From Selaginella moellendorffii (lineage: Eukaryota; Streptophyta; Lycopodiopsida; Selaginellales; Selaginellaceae), in contig NW_003314296.1 of assembly GCF_000143415.4 (NCBI RefSeq), positions 601,645 to 665,644 on the forward strand: a DNA stretch of 64,000 nt. Direction: 5' to 3'. Positions 33,559-46,104 of this stretch are shown one piece after another. The notes under the pieces are model-generated. The model ran no database searches, was not told the DNA's origin, and worked only from the letters and a program-made list of their open reading frames with translations. Position 1 is the stretch's first letter. The number at the start of each line of letters is the position of its first letter. The position numbers and the translations under genes are program-made.

Positions 33559-34866
33559 ATGGCGGACGATGTCGAGGTGGATGCGTTCAAGCGCCTGTAT
33601 CCCGCGCAGTTTCTCGAGCGCTACCTGGATGCATCGGTGCGGCCGGATGGGAGGCCGCTCACGCGATCGCGCCCGACGTCGGTGTCGTTCAGTGAGTGAA
33701 TTTCTTCCTGGCAGGAGGATTCGTGATTTCTTCCGAAGTATTCTGACGCATTTGTGGATTTCTAGACGCTGTGTCGTCGGCGGACGGATCGGCGCTTGTC
33801 AAGATTGGAAACACGGTAAGATTTGTGACTTTGCTCTTTGATTTGATCGATTGATTGGATGGACTCGGGAGGTTTTGCGATAGACAATGCTGGCTGGAGC
33901 GAAGCTAGAGACGATGGAGCCGGCTGCTGATACACCCGATCAAGGCTGCCTGTGTGAGTCCTTTCTCAAACGACGTCTTGAACTGTATGAATTTTCTTTC
34001 GAGCAGCTGTAGATTTCGTAATGCCACCGATTTGCTCGCCTCGAGTGAGGCCAGGAAGGCCAGCAGAGGAGGCATATGTCATAACGGAGCAGCTGCAAAA
34101 TGCCCTCTTGAGGTATGATGGTTTTCTTTTTCCTTCATGCCCAAAGCTGCGATTTTTTCTTCTTCCAGCTCCGGTGTTGTCGATTTACGTGAGCTCTCGA
34201 TCGTCAGTGGTAAAGCCGCTTGGATGATCTATCTGGTAGCGTCACCACAGTGATTCATATTTGGTTCTTATTTTCTTTGCAACTTTCCCAGGACGTTTAT
34301 TGCTTAGACGCCGATGGATCACTTCTTGACGCAGCACTGCTCGCGTCAGTAGCTGCTCTAGCGCATTGTAAGTTTCTCCAAGCCACTCTGTTCTCTTCTG
34401 TTTTTTCGCTGAGAGTTTCAGGACAGTACAGGTACCCGCGATCTGTGTAAGAAGTGAGGGAAAGATCACGAAGGCTCCTCCAGATGCCCAAGCAAGCTCC
34501 GATGGGATCGAGTTTACTCAACCGCGACGCCTCAACCTCGGTGAATTTCCATTCGCGCTGACAGTAGCCATGAACCAAAAGTCCTTGATCGCGGATCCCA
34601 CAGCCGAGGAGGAAGCCATTTTAGACACTAAGATGATCGTGATCCTCAACTCTTCCCAGAAAATCATCGCTCTCCACAAGGCTGGTGGATCGACCACTGC
34701 TTCTACAGCAACAATCCAGGTTCGTTCTCTTCCCCTAGAATCAAAATCGTGAAAGCTTGGCATCCTCGATTCCTCGTTTTTCCAGGATTGTCTTGCGCTC
34801 GCGATGAGAAGAAGAAAAACACTGCAAAAAGTTTTGGAAGAGGCTCTCCGAAAGAGCACCAAATAG
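33559..34866 (+). CDS. RRP43: exosome core subunit RRP43 (EXOSC8)
   Basis: Exons 33559-33691, 33766-33815, 33884-33953, 34007-34112, 34169-34235, 34292-34367, 34427-34719 and 34786-34866 give 291 residues. RRP43 is one of six RNase PH-like ring subunits of the RNA exosome and is catalytically inert in eukaryotes. The RNase PH fold shows RPDGRPLTRSRPTSV, SADGSALVKIGNT, VITEQLQNALL, AAWMIYLDVYCLDADGSLLDAALLA and the C-terminal helix LAMRRRKTLQKVLEEAL. Exon 7 uses the acceptor GGACAG before TACAGG, giving AHLQVPAI as expected for the family. The start follows a TTAGGGTTTT element. Confidence 0.94.
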
Positions 34867-35106
34867 ATAAGCTGGTAAAGTGAGGTTAACGAGTGCTTTA
34901 TTAACACGGATTAAAGACGCTTAGGGTTTATTCTACTTTGGATCTTCGCATCTTTGCCTGGTGTCCACGAGGCGCTGCGAGGAAGAATCGCGATCGATGG
35001 TAAGAGGGATCAAAATATTCCAGCCTTTCGTGTTCTACCGCTGATTCTCCTCACGATCTGGCTAGATTTCTCTTTTCGCGGCGATCTCCTCTCGATAGCT
35101 CCCGAT

Positions 35107-36901
35107 ATGGCCGCTGACGCGGCAAATCCCCCCTCCGCGGCCGCGCCAATGCCGATCCGCGCCGCCGAGATCCATCCCCAGCACTGGATTCCCGACGAGA
35201 GGGATGGATTTATTTCGTGGCTGAGGGGCGAATTCGCGGCCGCCAATGCGATTATCGATGCGCTTTGCCAGCATTTGCAGATGAGCGGCTCGCCCGGGGA
35301 GTATGATCTGGTGGTGGCTTGCATCCAGCAGCGGCGATTCAGCTGGAATCCCATTCTCCACATGCAGCACTACTACTCCGTGGCGGAGGTTCTCATGGCG
35401 CTCCAGCAGGTGACTCTAAAGAAGATCCATCACGCTCAAGCCAGCGAGAAGTTGCCAAGCTCTGTTAAATTCTCCGAGTTTCGAGGATCGAGCTTCCAGC
35501 AAAACAAGGATCTCCGCGAGCCTGCCAAGGAGGATTCATCCAGTAAAGAGGAACTACTCCTCGAAGGTTTGGAAGAACATCTCTAAACTTTTTTTTCTTT
35601 AAGTTTTTGCTTGCTTGGGTGGTCTCTAATGGATTTGGTTTACACAGATCAAGCTTTGTCAAGAAAGGTGTCCACCTTGTCTGTGGCGGAGGAGGCTGCT
35701 AGTAAGTCTTCTCTTTCTGCGGCAAACCTTTCCTCCCCTAAGTTTATTGTTGGATTGGAAGACGTTGAAGGCGAACAGGTTTTTGATTTTGTTTGTTAGG
35801 CAAGCTTTTGTTTGCGTTGCTGCGAGCTTTTGGCATCGCTAATAGTTTTCAACAGGTGAATGTTCTTGAAGGACTGGAGGTGTATGAAAATGTCGCTGAT
35901 ACTACTGAATTGCTGGCTGCGGTGACTCAGTCTCACATCATGAAAAGTGGCGAAGGTAACTTTGTATCTCTAAAACGATTCAGCGCTTACGAGCTTTGAG
36001 CAGGACGTAAGCGATCGCGATCGATACAGTTTGGAACGATACCGTCAGAAATTATCGCCGAAGAACAAGAACAAGAACTGTCTTCCATGCCAAAGGGTAA
36101 TGCCAAGGGGTACAGAAAAGAAAACGCATTTTTTGATCTTGTTATCGACACTAAGCTATTCTGTTGACGGAAACCTTGCAGAGGAAATTGTAGCAGAAGG
36201 TGGCGTTCCCCCGTTTTTGGATTTTCTTCTCGAGCGCGTGCTCAAGCTACAAGATATTCCTCCAGATAAAAGGCCAACCTCGTGCAGCATTAGTGTGTTT
36301 GAGCCGGTATTACAGCTTTTGGTTTTGGTTCTACTTTTTTTAATGCTGTGTGCTGTTTACAGGAGGATTTTATGCTCCTTCGTGCGTATCATAGTTTTGA
36401 CCAACCAGTATACATGGTTTCATTGTCTCAGTCCTTTCTGACTTTCGGTAGAGATCTGTCCTTGTTGACATTCAAAAGGAATCTGGAAATGAGAAGCGCC
36501 GGTAAACTATTCAATCTGACACTTGCTCCGGGGTAAACGCTGCTCTTCTCTCTCTCTGACAACAACAATGCTAGTCCTCCTTTTACAGGTCCCTCTTGGT
36601 GCTCCAGAGAAACAGCAAGGAACTAGTTCAGTGCGCGGTTTCTCCCTCCCAGAGCCGGCAAGTGCTGATAGCTTTTGGAAGGCTGAAACCGCAGGTAGAT
36701 TCGTCTAGACCACAGGGACCCGCTCGTCAATCGTCATCCACAAACGCACTGGCCAGGCTATCTTCATCTTTTCAGAGCCTCGAGTTTGGACGTGGAGTGT
36801 CACTGGGAACAGGGGTGTTTCTACCACCAAACGGGATCGCGAATCACACCCTCTCATCGCAAGTTAATGGATTCCAACGTAGAGAGTCACCAGCTCAGTG
36901 A
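35107..36901 (+). CDS. ALKBH10-like 2OG-Fe(II) oxygenase-family protein
   Basis: Exons 35107-35566, 35648-35778, 35856-35955, 36004-36096, 36182-36306, 36363-36532 and 36589-36901 give 463 residues. Arabidopsis ALKBH10B in this group demethylates m6A in mRNA. The N-terminal signature is RDGFISWLRGEFAAANAIID, then CIQQRRFSWNPILHMQHYYSVAEV. VNVLEGLEVYENV starts the dioxygenase half, which ends LFNLTLAPGSLLVLQ and RQVLIAFGRLKP. GTGVFLPPNG in the tail matches the ALKBH9/10 proline-rich end. The stretch expected to hold the first metal ligands reads EDFMLLRAYHSFDQPV, without a clear HxD/E, so activity is doubtful. The frame upstream runs to a TTG; the ATG at 35107 is used. The next gene's ATG lies 85 bp downstream. 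Confidence 0.83.
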
Positions 36902-36986
36902 AAGCTTCCATCACAGGTACTTCGGAGGTACTTATATTTCTCTAACCGCGAATACGGTTTTTCAATTTAGGGCTGCTCCAGGAAGA

Positions 36987-37561
36987 ATGGCGTCGCTGGT
37001 TAGTGTTCCTGGTGGTTTTCCCGGTGGAGCGGGATGGGTTCTCGATTCTAGAATCAGGTACTTTGAGCAGGGGGTTCCACTTTTATCCAGGAAGAGATAC
37101 TTTAGCCTCTGCCGACGAGGAAAGGGTGTTACTTATGGAAGTAGCGTAGTGATAGTGAGGGCGGACAAGCGAAGCAATGCGCCAGAAGCCGAAGCGACGG
37201 ACAAATGGCTGAAGCTCCTCCCGGACAAGAAGTCGGCTTTGTATTCTCACAGCCTTCCCTGCATTGAGGCGTGGCTGAAGAGCTTGGGATTCTCACAGTC
37301 GGCCGAGGAGAGAGCTTCGTGGGTGATTGAGAGGTCGGATTGGCACGCGCAATTGTCTCTGGAGATCACGGAGCTTCGTATCAGGTGGCTTGTTGTCTCT
37401 TTGTTTTCTCTTTTCTTTTATTGATTTGCTTCCTACCTCTTGTTTTGGATTTAAGATACCTCAAGGGCGGCCCTGGTAACTTGGAGAGAGATATTGAGCG
37501 GAAATTTAGCTATGCACTTTGCAGGGAAGACTTGGAGAATGCAATCTTGGGAGGACCATAG
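36987..37561 (+). CDS. plastid-type DUF3143 protein
   Basis: Exons 36987-37384 and 37456-37561 give 167 residues. DUF3143 proteins occur in cyanobacteria and plastid-bearing eukaryotes; their role is not established. The core is ALYSHSLPCIEAWLKSLGF, SWVIERSDWHAQLSLEITEL and RYLKGGPGNLERDIERKFSY, ending EDLENAILGGP. The N-terminal ~60 residues are rich in S, R, G and V with few acids and look like a chloroplast transit peptide. The frame is open further upstream, through DNA that is also the ALKBH10-like tail in another frame; the ATG closest to the domain is preferred. The gene starts 85 bp after the ALKBH10-like stop, which is very tight. Confidence 0.82.
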
Positions 37562-38990
37562 GTGGTAGTTTTTTGCTCCTGAAATATTCTAAATTCTGAA
37601 CATCTATAGGCCTCGATGGATGCTGCAACCATCTTGGCAGATTGGTTTTGCCATGACTCAGAGAGCATGCCCAACAATATACATGTTTTTAGTATATCTT
37701 AAGCATTATAGAGTGAAAGAACATCATACATTACTCCATCAATGTGAAATAACACTGGGAAATTGTATAAAATTGTTTAAGGAATATCTGTAAAGTTTTT
37801 GCTATTTAGAATTAAGTTTAAAGCTTTACTAATTTTTTTACTTTAAACAAGAAGTATTTATTACATTTTTCCTAAATTATAAAAGTGAACCTTATACATA
37901 TAATTTATTATTATATTATATTACACATTTATTTTTTGGTAATTATTACATTAACTATCACATGCTTTTACTATCTTTAACTGTTACATTATTTATATTC
38001 TTTATTATATTTGTTGTTATAATAGATGACTACAGTAAAATTTAAAATAACTTGGATAATGAAAATTCAAATGGCTTGGATCATAATAAGTTAAAAACTT
38101 TAACTTTTTATTTTATTTTATTTATTTATATGATGTAATTATGATCATTCTAGACTATCATTATATATATACCATAATATATGGGACTATTATTTTATAA
38201 AACATTGTCCAAAATAAAGAGTAATTTACAATTTTCTTTCAGTTGGCCCAATTTAATAAAAAATATTAAAAATTAAAATTTTATAAATTAATTGAGGCAT
38301 ACATAAATCAGCCACTTAGTTAAATAAATCTTTAGATTTAAAAAATATAGGACTGTAAAAAATATAAAATATTTTTAATTATATTTAATTTAATAAGCTT
38401 TAATAAAATAAATTATAAAAAAATGTTAATATCCTACACAAAAACCTTATTAATAATCTTTATAGTGCAACTTTTAATGTTTTTAATAATCTATCTGTGC
38501 CATTTATATATATTCAAAATTAATGTGTATATAACTTTTTGGCATTTACACATAAAAAAAGGAGGTTTAATAAATTTTCACCATAAGAAAAAATATTAAG
38601 TTTTAATGTATTTTACAAAAATTTACATAAAAATATCATTTAAATATTTAAGAATATCTAAGATATGATTTATATTTAAATTATTAACAGAACTAAATCT
38701 AGTTAATGCACGATAATCTTAGTGTCAATATAAAGTTATATAGTGATCTTCAAAAATAGAAATAATTTTGACTCTCTTGAAAGTATTTACTTTTTAAATT
38801 AATACTCTTTAGATTGTTATGGTAAGCCTTAAATAATAGTCATCCTCGTAGTTTAACAAATGAAAACGTCATGGTCAAGAGCTTCTAATTATCCAAATAA
38901 TATCTAGACCAATTTATACAGTCATTTTATATTCTGAAAAAGGAAAAGCTTCTTGTGCCAGCACGGACTGTAGGATATTTCCCAGCCTTT
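37562..38990. other. AT-rich intergenic DNA, no gene seen
   Basis: This is very AT-rich spacer with many TTTA/TAAA runs. No open frame of note or splice-supported gene is visible. Its composition changes abruptly at about 38990. Confidence 0.6.
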
Positions 38991-39179
38991 TGAACTAACC
39001 TCAACTAACCTACAATAAAAGTAGCTAGGGCGGGATGGGCAGCAAGGTACGTATTTGCACATAGCACCCTCCCTCTCGTACGGGCAGCACGGGCAGCCTC
39101 CATGGGGCGGTAACAAGTTGTTGTCGGGCGTGTGTTTCAAAATCGAGAAAAAAAGAAGCATTAAAAAGAGTGTGAGAAA

Positions 39180-40040
39180 ACAATGCAAAAGCATTTAATT
39201 CAATGGAGCGATGCGATAGCCCCAGTTTTGAAACTCCAGACTCCGAGAAAAGGCCCTTGGTAACGGCCCCATGGCCATCCATGCCCATGCCGATGAATGC
39301 ATGGCCCGGCCATACCATACATTCAAGCCAGATGGGACAGCCACGTGGGAGTTTCGTACGTGGGCCTGTCAAAAAACACACAAACTCCTATTCGGCCATC
39401 AGGTAATGACTGGCGGCGTCTTGACTGGGGGAGGCATCAGCCGACCGAAACATTCGCATATTCATGCGAGCCGTCACGCTCCGAGATTTAAATCCGAGGC
39501 CCGGCTATGCTATTGGCGGGGCACCAAAGCGTCGCCTTGTGAGGAGACTTTTGGTGGCGACGGTTTTTAGGGCGGATGGTTCCTGGACCTTCGAAGCGTT
39601 CGCCCCTTTTAACCCCTTGTTTGCATGCCCTTTCCAAACGGAAAGGTGGCGGACTCCCCTGGGGCACATACGTCAATCGACGGCTCCCAAGTCCAACCAA
39701 CGATTGGGGGAGCAATCTAGGCCATTGCCTTGTCCTCGAGTTGACTAAACACTCAATAATACAAAAGAGAGCTCCTCGCATTATACAAGTCAATCGAGCT
39801 CTTGGTGTATCGAGCACCGGCTGTTGTTTATATAGCCCTAAAAATAATCTCTACGCGAACTATCACCGGGAAAGAATTTGTGCATTGGGACCCAACGCCA
39901 CTTCCTTGACAAGACTGCAAGGGCCGGATATCTGGCCACGTGGACGGCAAAGATGACAGGAATATCCACGTCAGCATGATCGAATCTAGGGCGGCGTCGA
40001 TTCAACGGCGGGGATGGGCACTAGGATATTTTCGCGGTGA
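39180..40040 (-). mobile_element. possible solo LTR or other retroelement remnant
   Basis: A GC-richer block with sharp composition edges sits in AT-rich spacer. On the minus strand it has promoter-like architecture: an ACGT-core element (TGACGTGGATA near 39965-39975), a TATA box CTATATAAACA near 39827-39837, then a stretch resembling a transcribed leader. No gag or pol coding is seen, and the ends could not be fixed (no TG...CA pair or target duplication identified by eye). It could equally be a non-LTR or unrelated repeat. Confidence 0.3.
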
Positions 40041-40481
40041 ATGTGAACAGCGGTTGGCAGTACACCGCGTGGGAAGTCACCGCGCTCATTTTTATTTTAC
40101 CCCCATTGTTGTGGTGTTCCAGTTCTCATTTTCCATTCATCGGTCTACCTAGCTTTCTCTCCTCCCTTTTCCTTCTCTCTTCGTTCTCTCTCTCGATACG
40201 AATGCCCTAGTGCCATCGATCCGCGATGGAGCGCTGGCGCTCGGCGGCGCTAGGTCATGGACTGTAGATCGGCATAGCTAGAGCGCGCATTGTAGTTTGG
40301 GATGGAGAATATCTAGATTTCCAGAAGCCAAGGCCCGGCGGCAAGGTTTTCCAGAAGAACGAGTGGTGATTTCTTCGGCAGGGCCGTCTCCATTCTCTGC
40401 AGTGGCCGATATTTCGTCGTGTTCTTGACCCTGGCGACCGATCGAATGGCGCAGCAGCGGGATTAAGGTGCGGGAACGAGT
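40041..40481. other. promoter and leader of the HAPLESS8-like gene
   Basis: A pyrimidine-rich stretch at 40145-40200 (ctttctctcctcccttttcc) is followed by GC-rich leader sequence up to the ATG at 40482. No other coding frame is supported. Confidence 0.45.
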
Positions 40482-40715
40482 ATGGAGGTGGCACCGCCGA
40501 TATGCCAGCAGCACCAGCAGCGCCATTCGTGTGGAGACGAAATCTTTGCGTTTCGAGCTGGAGAGGCTGCAGGAGGAACGGCAGTGGCGCCGAGCGCCGC
40601 CACCGCCACCGATAGCAGCAACAAATTCGATCTAGCTCTTCCCGAGAAGAATTGCTTGACGTCAAATTTCACCATACGGTACGTTTTCCCATTTCCTTTA
40701 CTTTTAGATGCGAAG

Positions 40716-40759
<44 letters not shown>

Positions 40760-43700
40760 TCTCTTAGTGATCATTTCTTTGATCATTGTGACTGCAGAGG
40801 TTTCGTCTCGTTAGTTCGCAAGCAGGACATCAGGCAGACCTGGCCGTTTTCCGAGGAGCTCTTGCAGAGATACCTGAGTGAGGGGAAGTCACTGCCACAT
40901 CTAGATGCCACCCCGCCGACGAGTGTGGCAACCGTAAGAGCTTCTTCTGGGGAGGACGAAGTCGACGCTAGAGCCGTGGTGACGGAAGTGGTCCATCCCG
41001 GCGAGCAAGAGCTCGAGGTGCAATTCCACTTTGAGAATCAGGCCCGTGATGGGTCCAAGGGGTTGGACGGCCCAGGGGAGGAATCGAAGAGGATGGAAGC
41101 CGGTGTCTCGCTTGTGGCGTCAGAGACTTTAGCAGCAGGCAAAACGGGGGGAGAGGAAGGGGAAGCGAAAGACAAGGGCCTCGACTGCATAGAAGACAAG
41201 GCCTCCGACACGGGAGCAGAAGAGGTGGAAGCAATTCAAGGGTCGGCCAGGGAAGATGACGCTGGTGCTTCCAAGCCAGCCACAGGTGACGACGGCGTGG
41301 GAGAGGATGGGCAGCAGCAGAATGTATGCCCGGTTTGCGCCTCGTTTTCGTGTCACTCCGTAACAGCTCTCAACGCTCACATCGATGGGTGCCTCTCGGC
41401 GGCGCCGGGAACTGACAAGTGCCAGAGAGTCGTAGCGCTGCGCAGCACCAACACCACCGCCAACAACAAGGGCTCCTGCGCAAAGGTGCAAAAAATGCGG
41501 TCCATAACAGATATAATTGCTGCCGATCCGGCTCCATCTCCCAAGTCCGATTCGACTGCCAAGCACGCCGAGCCAGTGGTACGTGAGCGACGTGCGCCCA
41601 ACCATGTCGTCGTCCTGGCTGACAAGGAGGCGGCCGTGAGCAAGAGCTCGTCGGGGCAAGCGCAGCGCAACTTGAGATCAAGGTCCCGCGGCTCCCGGTC
41701 GATGATCCTGGTGAGCCCGATCAAGCCGGACGCCGGGGAGCGGGCGGCTCGCAGGCGGCGGCGGGAGTGCACAGGGAACTGCGTCCAGAAGTCGGGCGAG
41801 TGGTCGGAGCCGCACAAGAAGATGCGTCATTGCTCCGGCAACTCCGTGGAGGTGACAAGCTCATGGACTCCGTCCATCAGCTCGGGAACTTACTGCCATT
41901 CCAAGGTACGTTCTCTTTACTCTTGTTTCATTTCATGCTTGATATGCTCGTAGCTTTTAGAGTTTATAGAGGTGGAAGCAGGGATTTCCAGGGATACTCC
42001 AGGGGGATACAGGCACTAGAACAGGATCAGGCACGAAGAATGCTGCGAGATCTAGGGATAGGTAAGGCCGATGCGAGGTTGAAAGTAGAGGTGCATGGGC
42101 ATCTATGCGGTGGGAGAGCGCAAAATGGATGAGTTGTAGAGCAACGGAAACGACAGGAGAAGGGGAAGAGTAGGCATGGCAACGTCGTCGAGAGCATTAT
42201 TGAGGGCCCATTGGCGGGGGAGCTTGGCCTTTCCAGGTGGCAGGAGTTGGTTGGTGGGCAATCCTTGTGGTCCAGGTTCCTGTCCACGTGGATGCCTGCA
42301 TTCAAGCATCGGGACGGGAACAACGAGGACTTTGCGGGTTTGCCACTTGGTTTCAGCCGAGACATCGTTGTTAGAATTGTTTAGACGGGACGTGATCACG
42401 AGAGTTTTGCCAGGCGTGTCCGCCACTTGGACTTCTATAGTTACCAGGACAGTGAAGCAGGGCTGGTTGTAGCAGGATGAGAGCTAGTTTGCTAGTTTGC
42501 GATTGCTTTCTGCTTGTTTTGCTCTCTTCTGCTCTAATAACTTGCCCCCGATGCAGGCCCAAGACAACTTGGAGAAGTCTTGCGAGCTTTCGGAGAGCCA
42601 CGGCTCTGCGAACTGCTTGGATCCGTCGAGTTTGCAGCCTGCTGGTGTGGAGCAGGAGAAGACGCCAGAAAAAGCGAAAAGATCAGCGTGTACGGGGCCA
42701 GTCAATGTCACTGACGATTCCTCCTCCAACAAAGCAGATTGCGAAAAGCCTCAAGGAGTCGAGGCACCTACCCGGACTGATACGTCCATCGATGCTCCGG
42801 ACGCTTTGCCACCCCCGGATACGCAGATTCCTGAAGGTCCTCCTGTACCTGCGGTGGTGGAAAGTAAAGCGGATGCTGATAGATCAGCGGAGGGAGCCAA
42901 GGCGTGTATGGAAGCTGCAAACCCTGATCCTCCACCTGCTGATCCGGCAGTAGTCGCAACAAGTGCCCCTCCGGCTGTGTCAACAGCCGCGCAATCTGAG
43001 GTATGCATGCAGAACAAGATCGTAGCGGAGGTCATGACGCTGTCGCCTTGTAAGCAGAATGCTGTGCAGCGTCCCAGGTCTATTCCGCTCTACGACTCTA
43101 TGATATCCAGCCTGAGATCAACCTCAGTCGACTCGGTAACTGGCTACAGCCACTTCAACAATCCAACATGGAAGGCAGCGGTTGTGATGGCTACGTTAGG
43201 AGCCTCCTTGGCGAAGACTAACAGCACTCCCTCGACGCCCGCTTCTGTTGTTACCAGTATCGGAAACAGCGAGGCTTCAGCACCAAGGGTCGACTTGTGC
43301 AGCCAGGCTTCTGACAGCATCTGCGTCTCGGTGGTACCTGTTGTCGAAGCAAGTTCAAAGGCGGGTCCTTACAACAGAGACAATCCGGTTAGCGAAGCCA
43401 AGGCAACAGCTACCGATCGAGTCGCCTTCAAAGAAACAGGCGTGCATGGATACTATCAGGCGTTACCCGGACGAGTATCGGCTCTGGACAAGTCAAAGTT
43501 TCCGTTCCAGAATGTTGGCCATCCAACAGAAGCAGTGCAGTGTTTTCCAAGCTCCTCCACCAAAATTCCGAAAGTGCCCGGGTGGATGCAAGGCGGCGAT
43601 CGTGCAGCGGTGATCGACGTCGACCAGGTTTCTTTTAAGGCTCAGGCTTCGTCCAGCGATGCCAAAGCGGAGAAACCCGTCCTGCGGCTCCTCGGTCAGA

Positions 43701-45315
43701 ACGTGATGGTGGAGTCGGGTCACAAAGATGTGCAAGGAGCTAAAAGCCCCTACAGCTTCTCGGTTCCTGGCGTACACGCTGCTGCCACCGGATATCATAC
43801 TCCTTGCTGCTGCTCGTCGAGGTCGGCCGCACCAGCCGAGCATATAGCTTTTGCTCTGGGGAAAGAGATGCCAGTTCCTTACACCAGCAACAGTGCAATC
43901 TCCCAGATCCCGCTCCCAGGTACATGGAGGCTTCTGCCGAATGGGATATTGAGTCAGGTCAATGGACACCAGATAAATCTTGGTTCCGCCAAGCTGGGAG
44001 GTGCACCACTGAACTGCTGCCTTCATAAAAGCTGCAGCCAACAACATCAGCCACAACAGCAGCAGCAACCGCAGAAAGTTCGGCCGGGTGGCGATCAGAA
44101 AAACGCTGGCGATCTTCCGCCTTGGCTTCTAGCTGCGAAGAAACAAAAGGAGGCAGAGGCAAACGTCATTGTCATTGATGACGACGACGCGGACGAAGAG
44201 AAGGCCAGTCCAACGTCGGTTTCAAAGGCGGCTGTCATTGCCAAGGGAGGAGCTTCGCCGTCAGAGGTCGAATTCACTGGGGAACGGTCTGTGCGCCCGA
44301 GCGACAAATCGACGTCAGCTCGACTCACTTATGCTCCGGGAACAGCTTCGCCACACAAGAGAGAGGCTGGCGGCGACTGGACCCAGCAGCCGCACGAGAA
44401 AGCGGCCAAGATCACCACCAGCGACTCCCCGCAAGTGGCGAACAGGATGGGAATTCCGGTGCTGGTCCCGACCTGGATGATTTCCAGCAGCGACAGCAGC
44501 GGCAGTGTCAACCAGTCCAAGCGCGGAGCCACCGCGCAAGCGTACAAGGCACGAATCGCGATGATGAAGGCGTATATGCACAGCTCCGGTGACGCCAATC
44601 CAGCACAGATCCACCAGCAGCAGCAGAGAAGCTTGCCACCCGGGTCTTGTGTATATCAGCTCTCGCAGCAGCAAGGAGCTCCCAGGTTGATCCCGGTCCA
44701 AGCTCCTCTTGGCAGTGGTAATGGTGGTGGTGGTGGTAGTGATTTACTACCCGGATATATAACGCATGGAGGAGGAGGAGGACTGGGACAGCATCACCAT
44801 CAGCTTTACCAGCAGCAGCAGCAGCTAAGTTTATTGGTGGGGAAGGACTGTCACATCATCGAGCTCGAAGACGGGCAGCAGTGCCTGCTTGTCAATGGCC
44901 ACATGATGGAGGCGGCGGAGCAGCAGCAGCAGATGATCACGGTGGCGGCGGCGGCGGAGAGCGCCGCTGCTGTGGCGGCCGCGGCGGCGGCGGCGGAGAG
45001 CATGGCTCTCGGCAAGAGGCTCGTCCGGGACGCGTCCGGGAGGAGCTTTGTTCTTTGCAACGATGGCGAGGGTGGCGGCGGTGGTAGCAGCGGCAGCGGC
45101 AGTGCTGGGCGTGGTGGCGAGAGTGGAGCGAAGATCTTGGTCACTCCGGTTCTCCCGGGCGATGGTTCCGGCTATCACGGTATCGTCCTCGCCGGTCCAG
45201 GTACTTCTTCCACTTCCAGCGATCACCACCACCACCACCACGGCCACCACCACCACCACCACCACCAGATCGCCACCGCCGCTACTCCATCTCACGCTGT
45301 TCTTCCACTCTCGAT

Positions 45316-45346
<31 letters not shown>

Positions 45347-45424
45347 ATCAAAATCCTCCAGAGCCAAATGCGAGCAGCGGACAAGGGGGTCATGTGTTCT
45401 TGGAGCTACGGACAAAAGAGTTAG
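40482..45424 (+). CDS. HAPLESS8-like protein with UBZ-type zinc finger
   Basis: Exons 40482-40678, 40798-41905 and 42557-45424 give 1390 residues. The N-terminus matches the plant HAPLESS8-type family: TSNFTIRGFVSLVRKQDIRQ then TWPFSEELLQRYL. A C2HC finger follows near residues 238-262 (CPVCASFSCHSVTALNAHID, then GC). hap8 mutants in Arabidopsis were reported as gametophyte-defective; the molecular role is unknown. The region between is acidic, then basic (RNLRSRSRGSRS, ARRRRREC). Exon 3 is one long frame of low complexity with runs of Q, H, G and A. Intron 1 contains a long CT microsatellite. Intron 2 is 651 nt, about ten times the local norm. Splicing inside exon 3 cannot be excluded. Confidence 0.78.
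40719..40755. repeat. CT microsatellite in intron 1
   Basis: About 18 CT units lie directly upstream of the intron 1 acceptor of the HAPLESS8-like gene and may form part of an extended polypyrimidine tract. Confidence 0.95.
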
Positions 45425-46104
45425 CGAATTTATTTATTCAAACGATTGGATTGATCGGCCGACCGGCGATCAATCGATCAAAATGCTTAGTATATATATA
45501 CCGTACAGATTAATGTATTGGATAATTCGTCCCAATTTTTTTTTCTCTTCGTTCTCGGGACAAAAAAAGATTTATCGTCTCGATGCTTGTGAAAGTACTG
45601 CAAACATATCTGTTCCATGGGAGTAAAATCTCACGGACAACGATACATACATCGCTCCGGTAAAAGAGAGTAAAAAAAGGCGCACAGCACAGGTGAAATT
45701 TGTTTGACTGGCTAGTCATTTTAAGTAGAATCGGTTCTTGGCTAGGTAGAGATTTGGATGAAGCCACATAGAGTAGCTCCAAACATTTGAAAGGGTGGCG
45801 CATTCCGGGTGGGAATTTCGATACCACATTCCCGGCGCGGAATTTCCAGAGGCTGTGGCTACACGTGAGAGATGAGAAGACGAAAGAAAGCTATTGGCAA
45901 ACCTAAGTGATAGGAGAAAAGTTTCTTTCGCGCATTGGGAAGCGCGAAGCTCAGAAAGGTTTCTCTCTCTCGCAGTCGCGGATGAGATCGTAGTGTAGAT
46001 AGAGGAGCGCTCACGGATTTCTAAAGATTCTTGCGGGGCGCTGCAACGATCGAGGAGGATCGGGCAAGAAAGAATCCAGCAAGATCGAGGAGCGGGGGGA
46101 AATC
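45425..46104. other. spacer between the HAPLESS8-like and GPAT genes
   Basis: Probable 3' UTR up to about 45800, then GPAT promoter and leader with CTCTCTCTCTCG near 45963-45975. No coding frame is supported. Confidence 0.5.

Noticed and set aside
36786-36986. Longer N-terminus for the DUF3143 protein
   Set aside because: The extension overlaps the ALKBH10-like coding tail in another frame. The ATG at 36987 gives a normal transit-peptide-like N-terminus.
39470-39560. tRNA-like segment in the GC-rich island
   Set aside because: Paired stretches around ATTTAAAT look tRNA-like at first glance, but no cloverleaf with proper T-loop and acceptor stem can be formed.
44831-45415. Minus-strand frames rich in L, V and D opposite the HAPLESS8-like gene
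   Set aside because: Products of CAG, CAC, GGT and GCG repeats read on the wrong strand.
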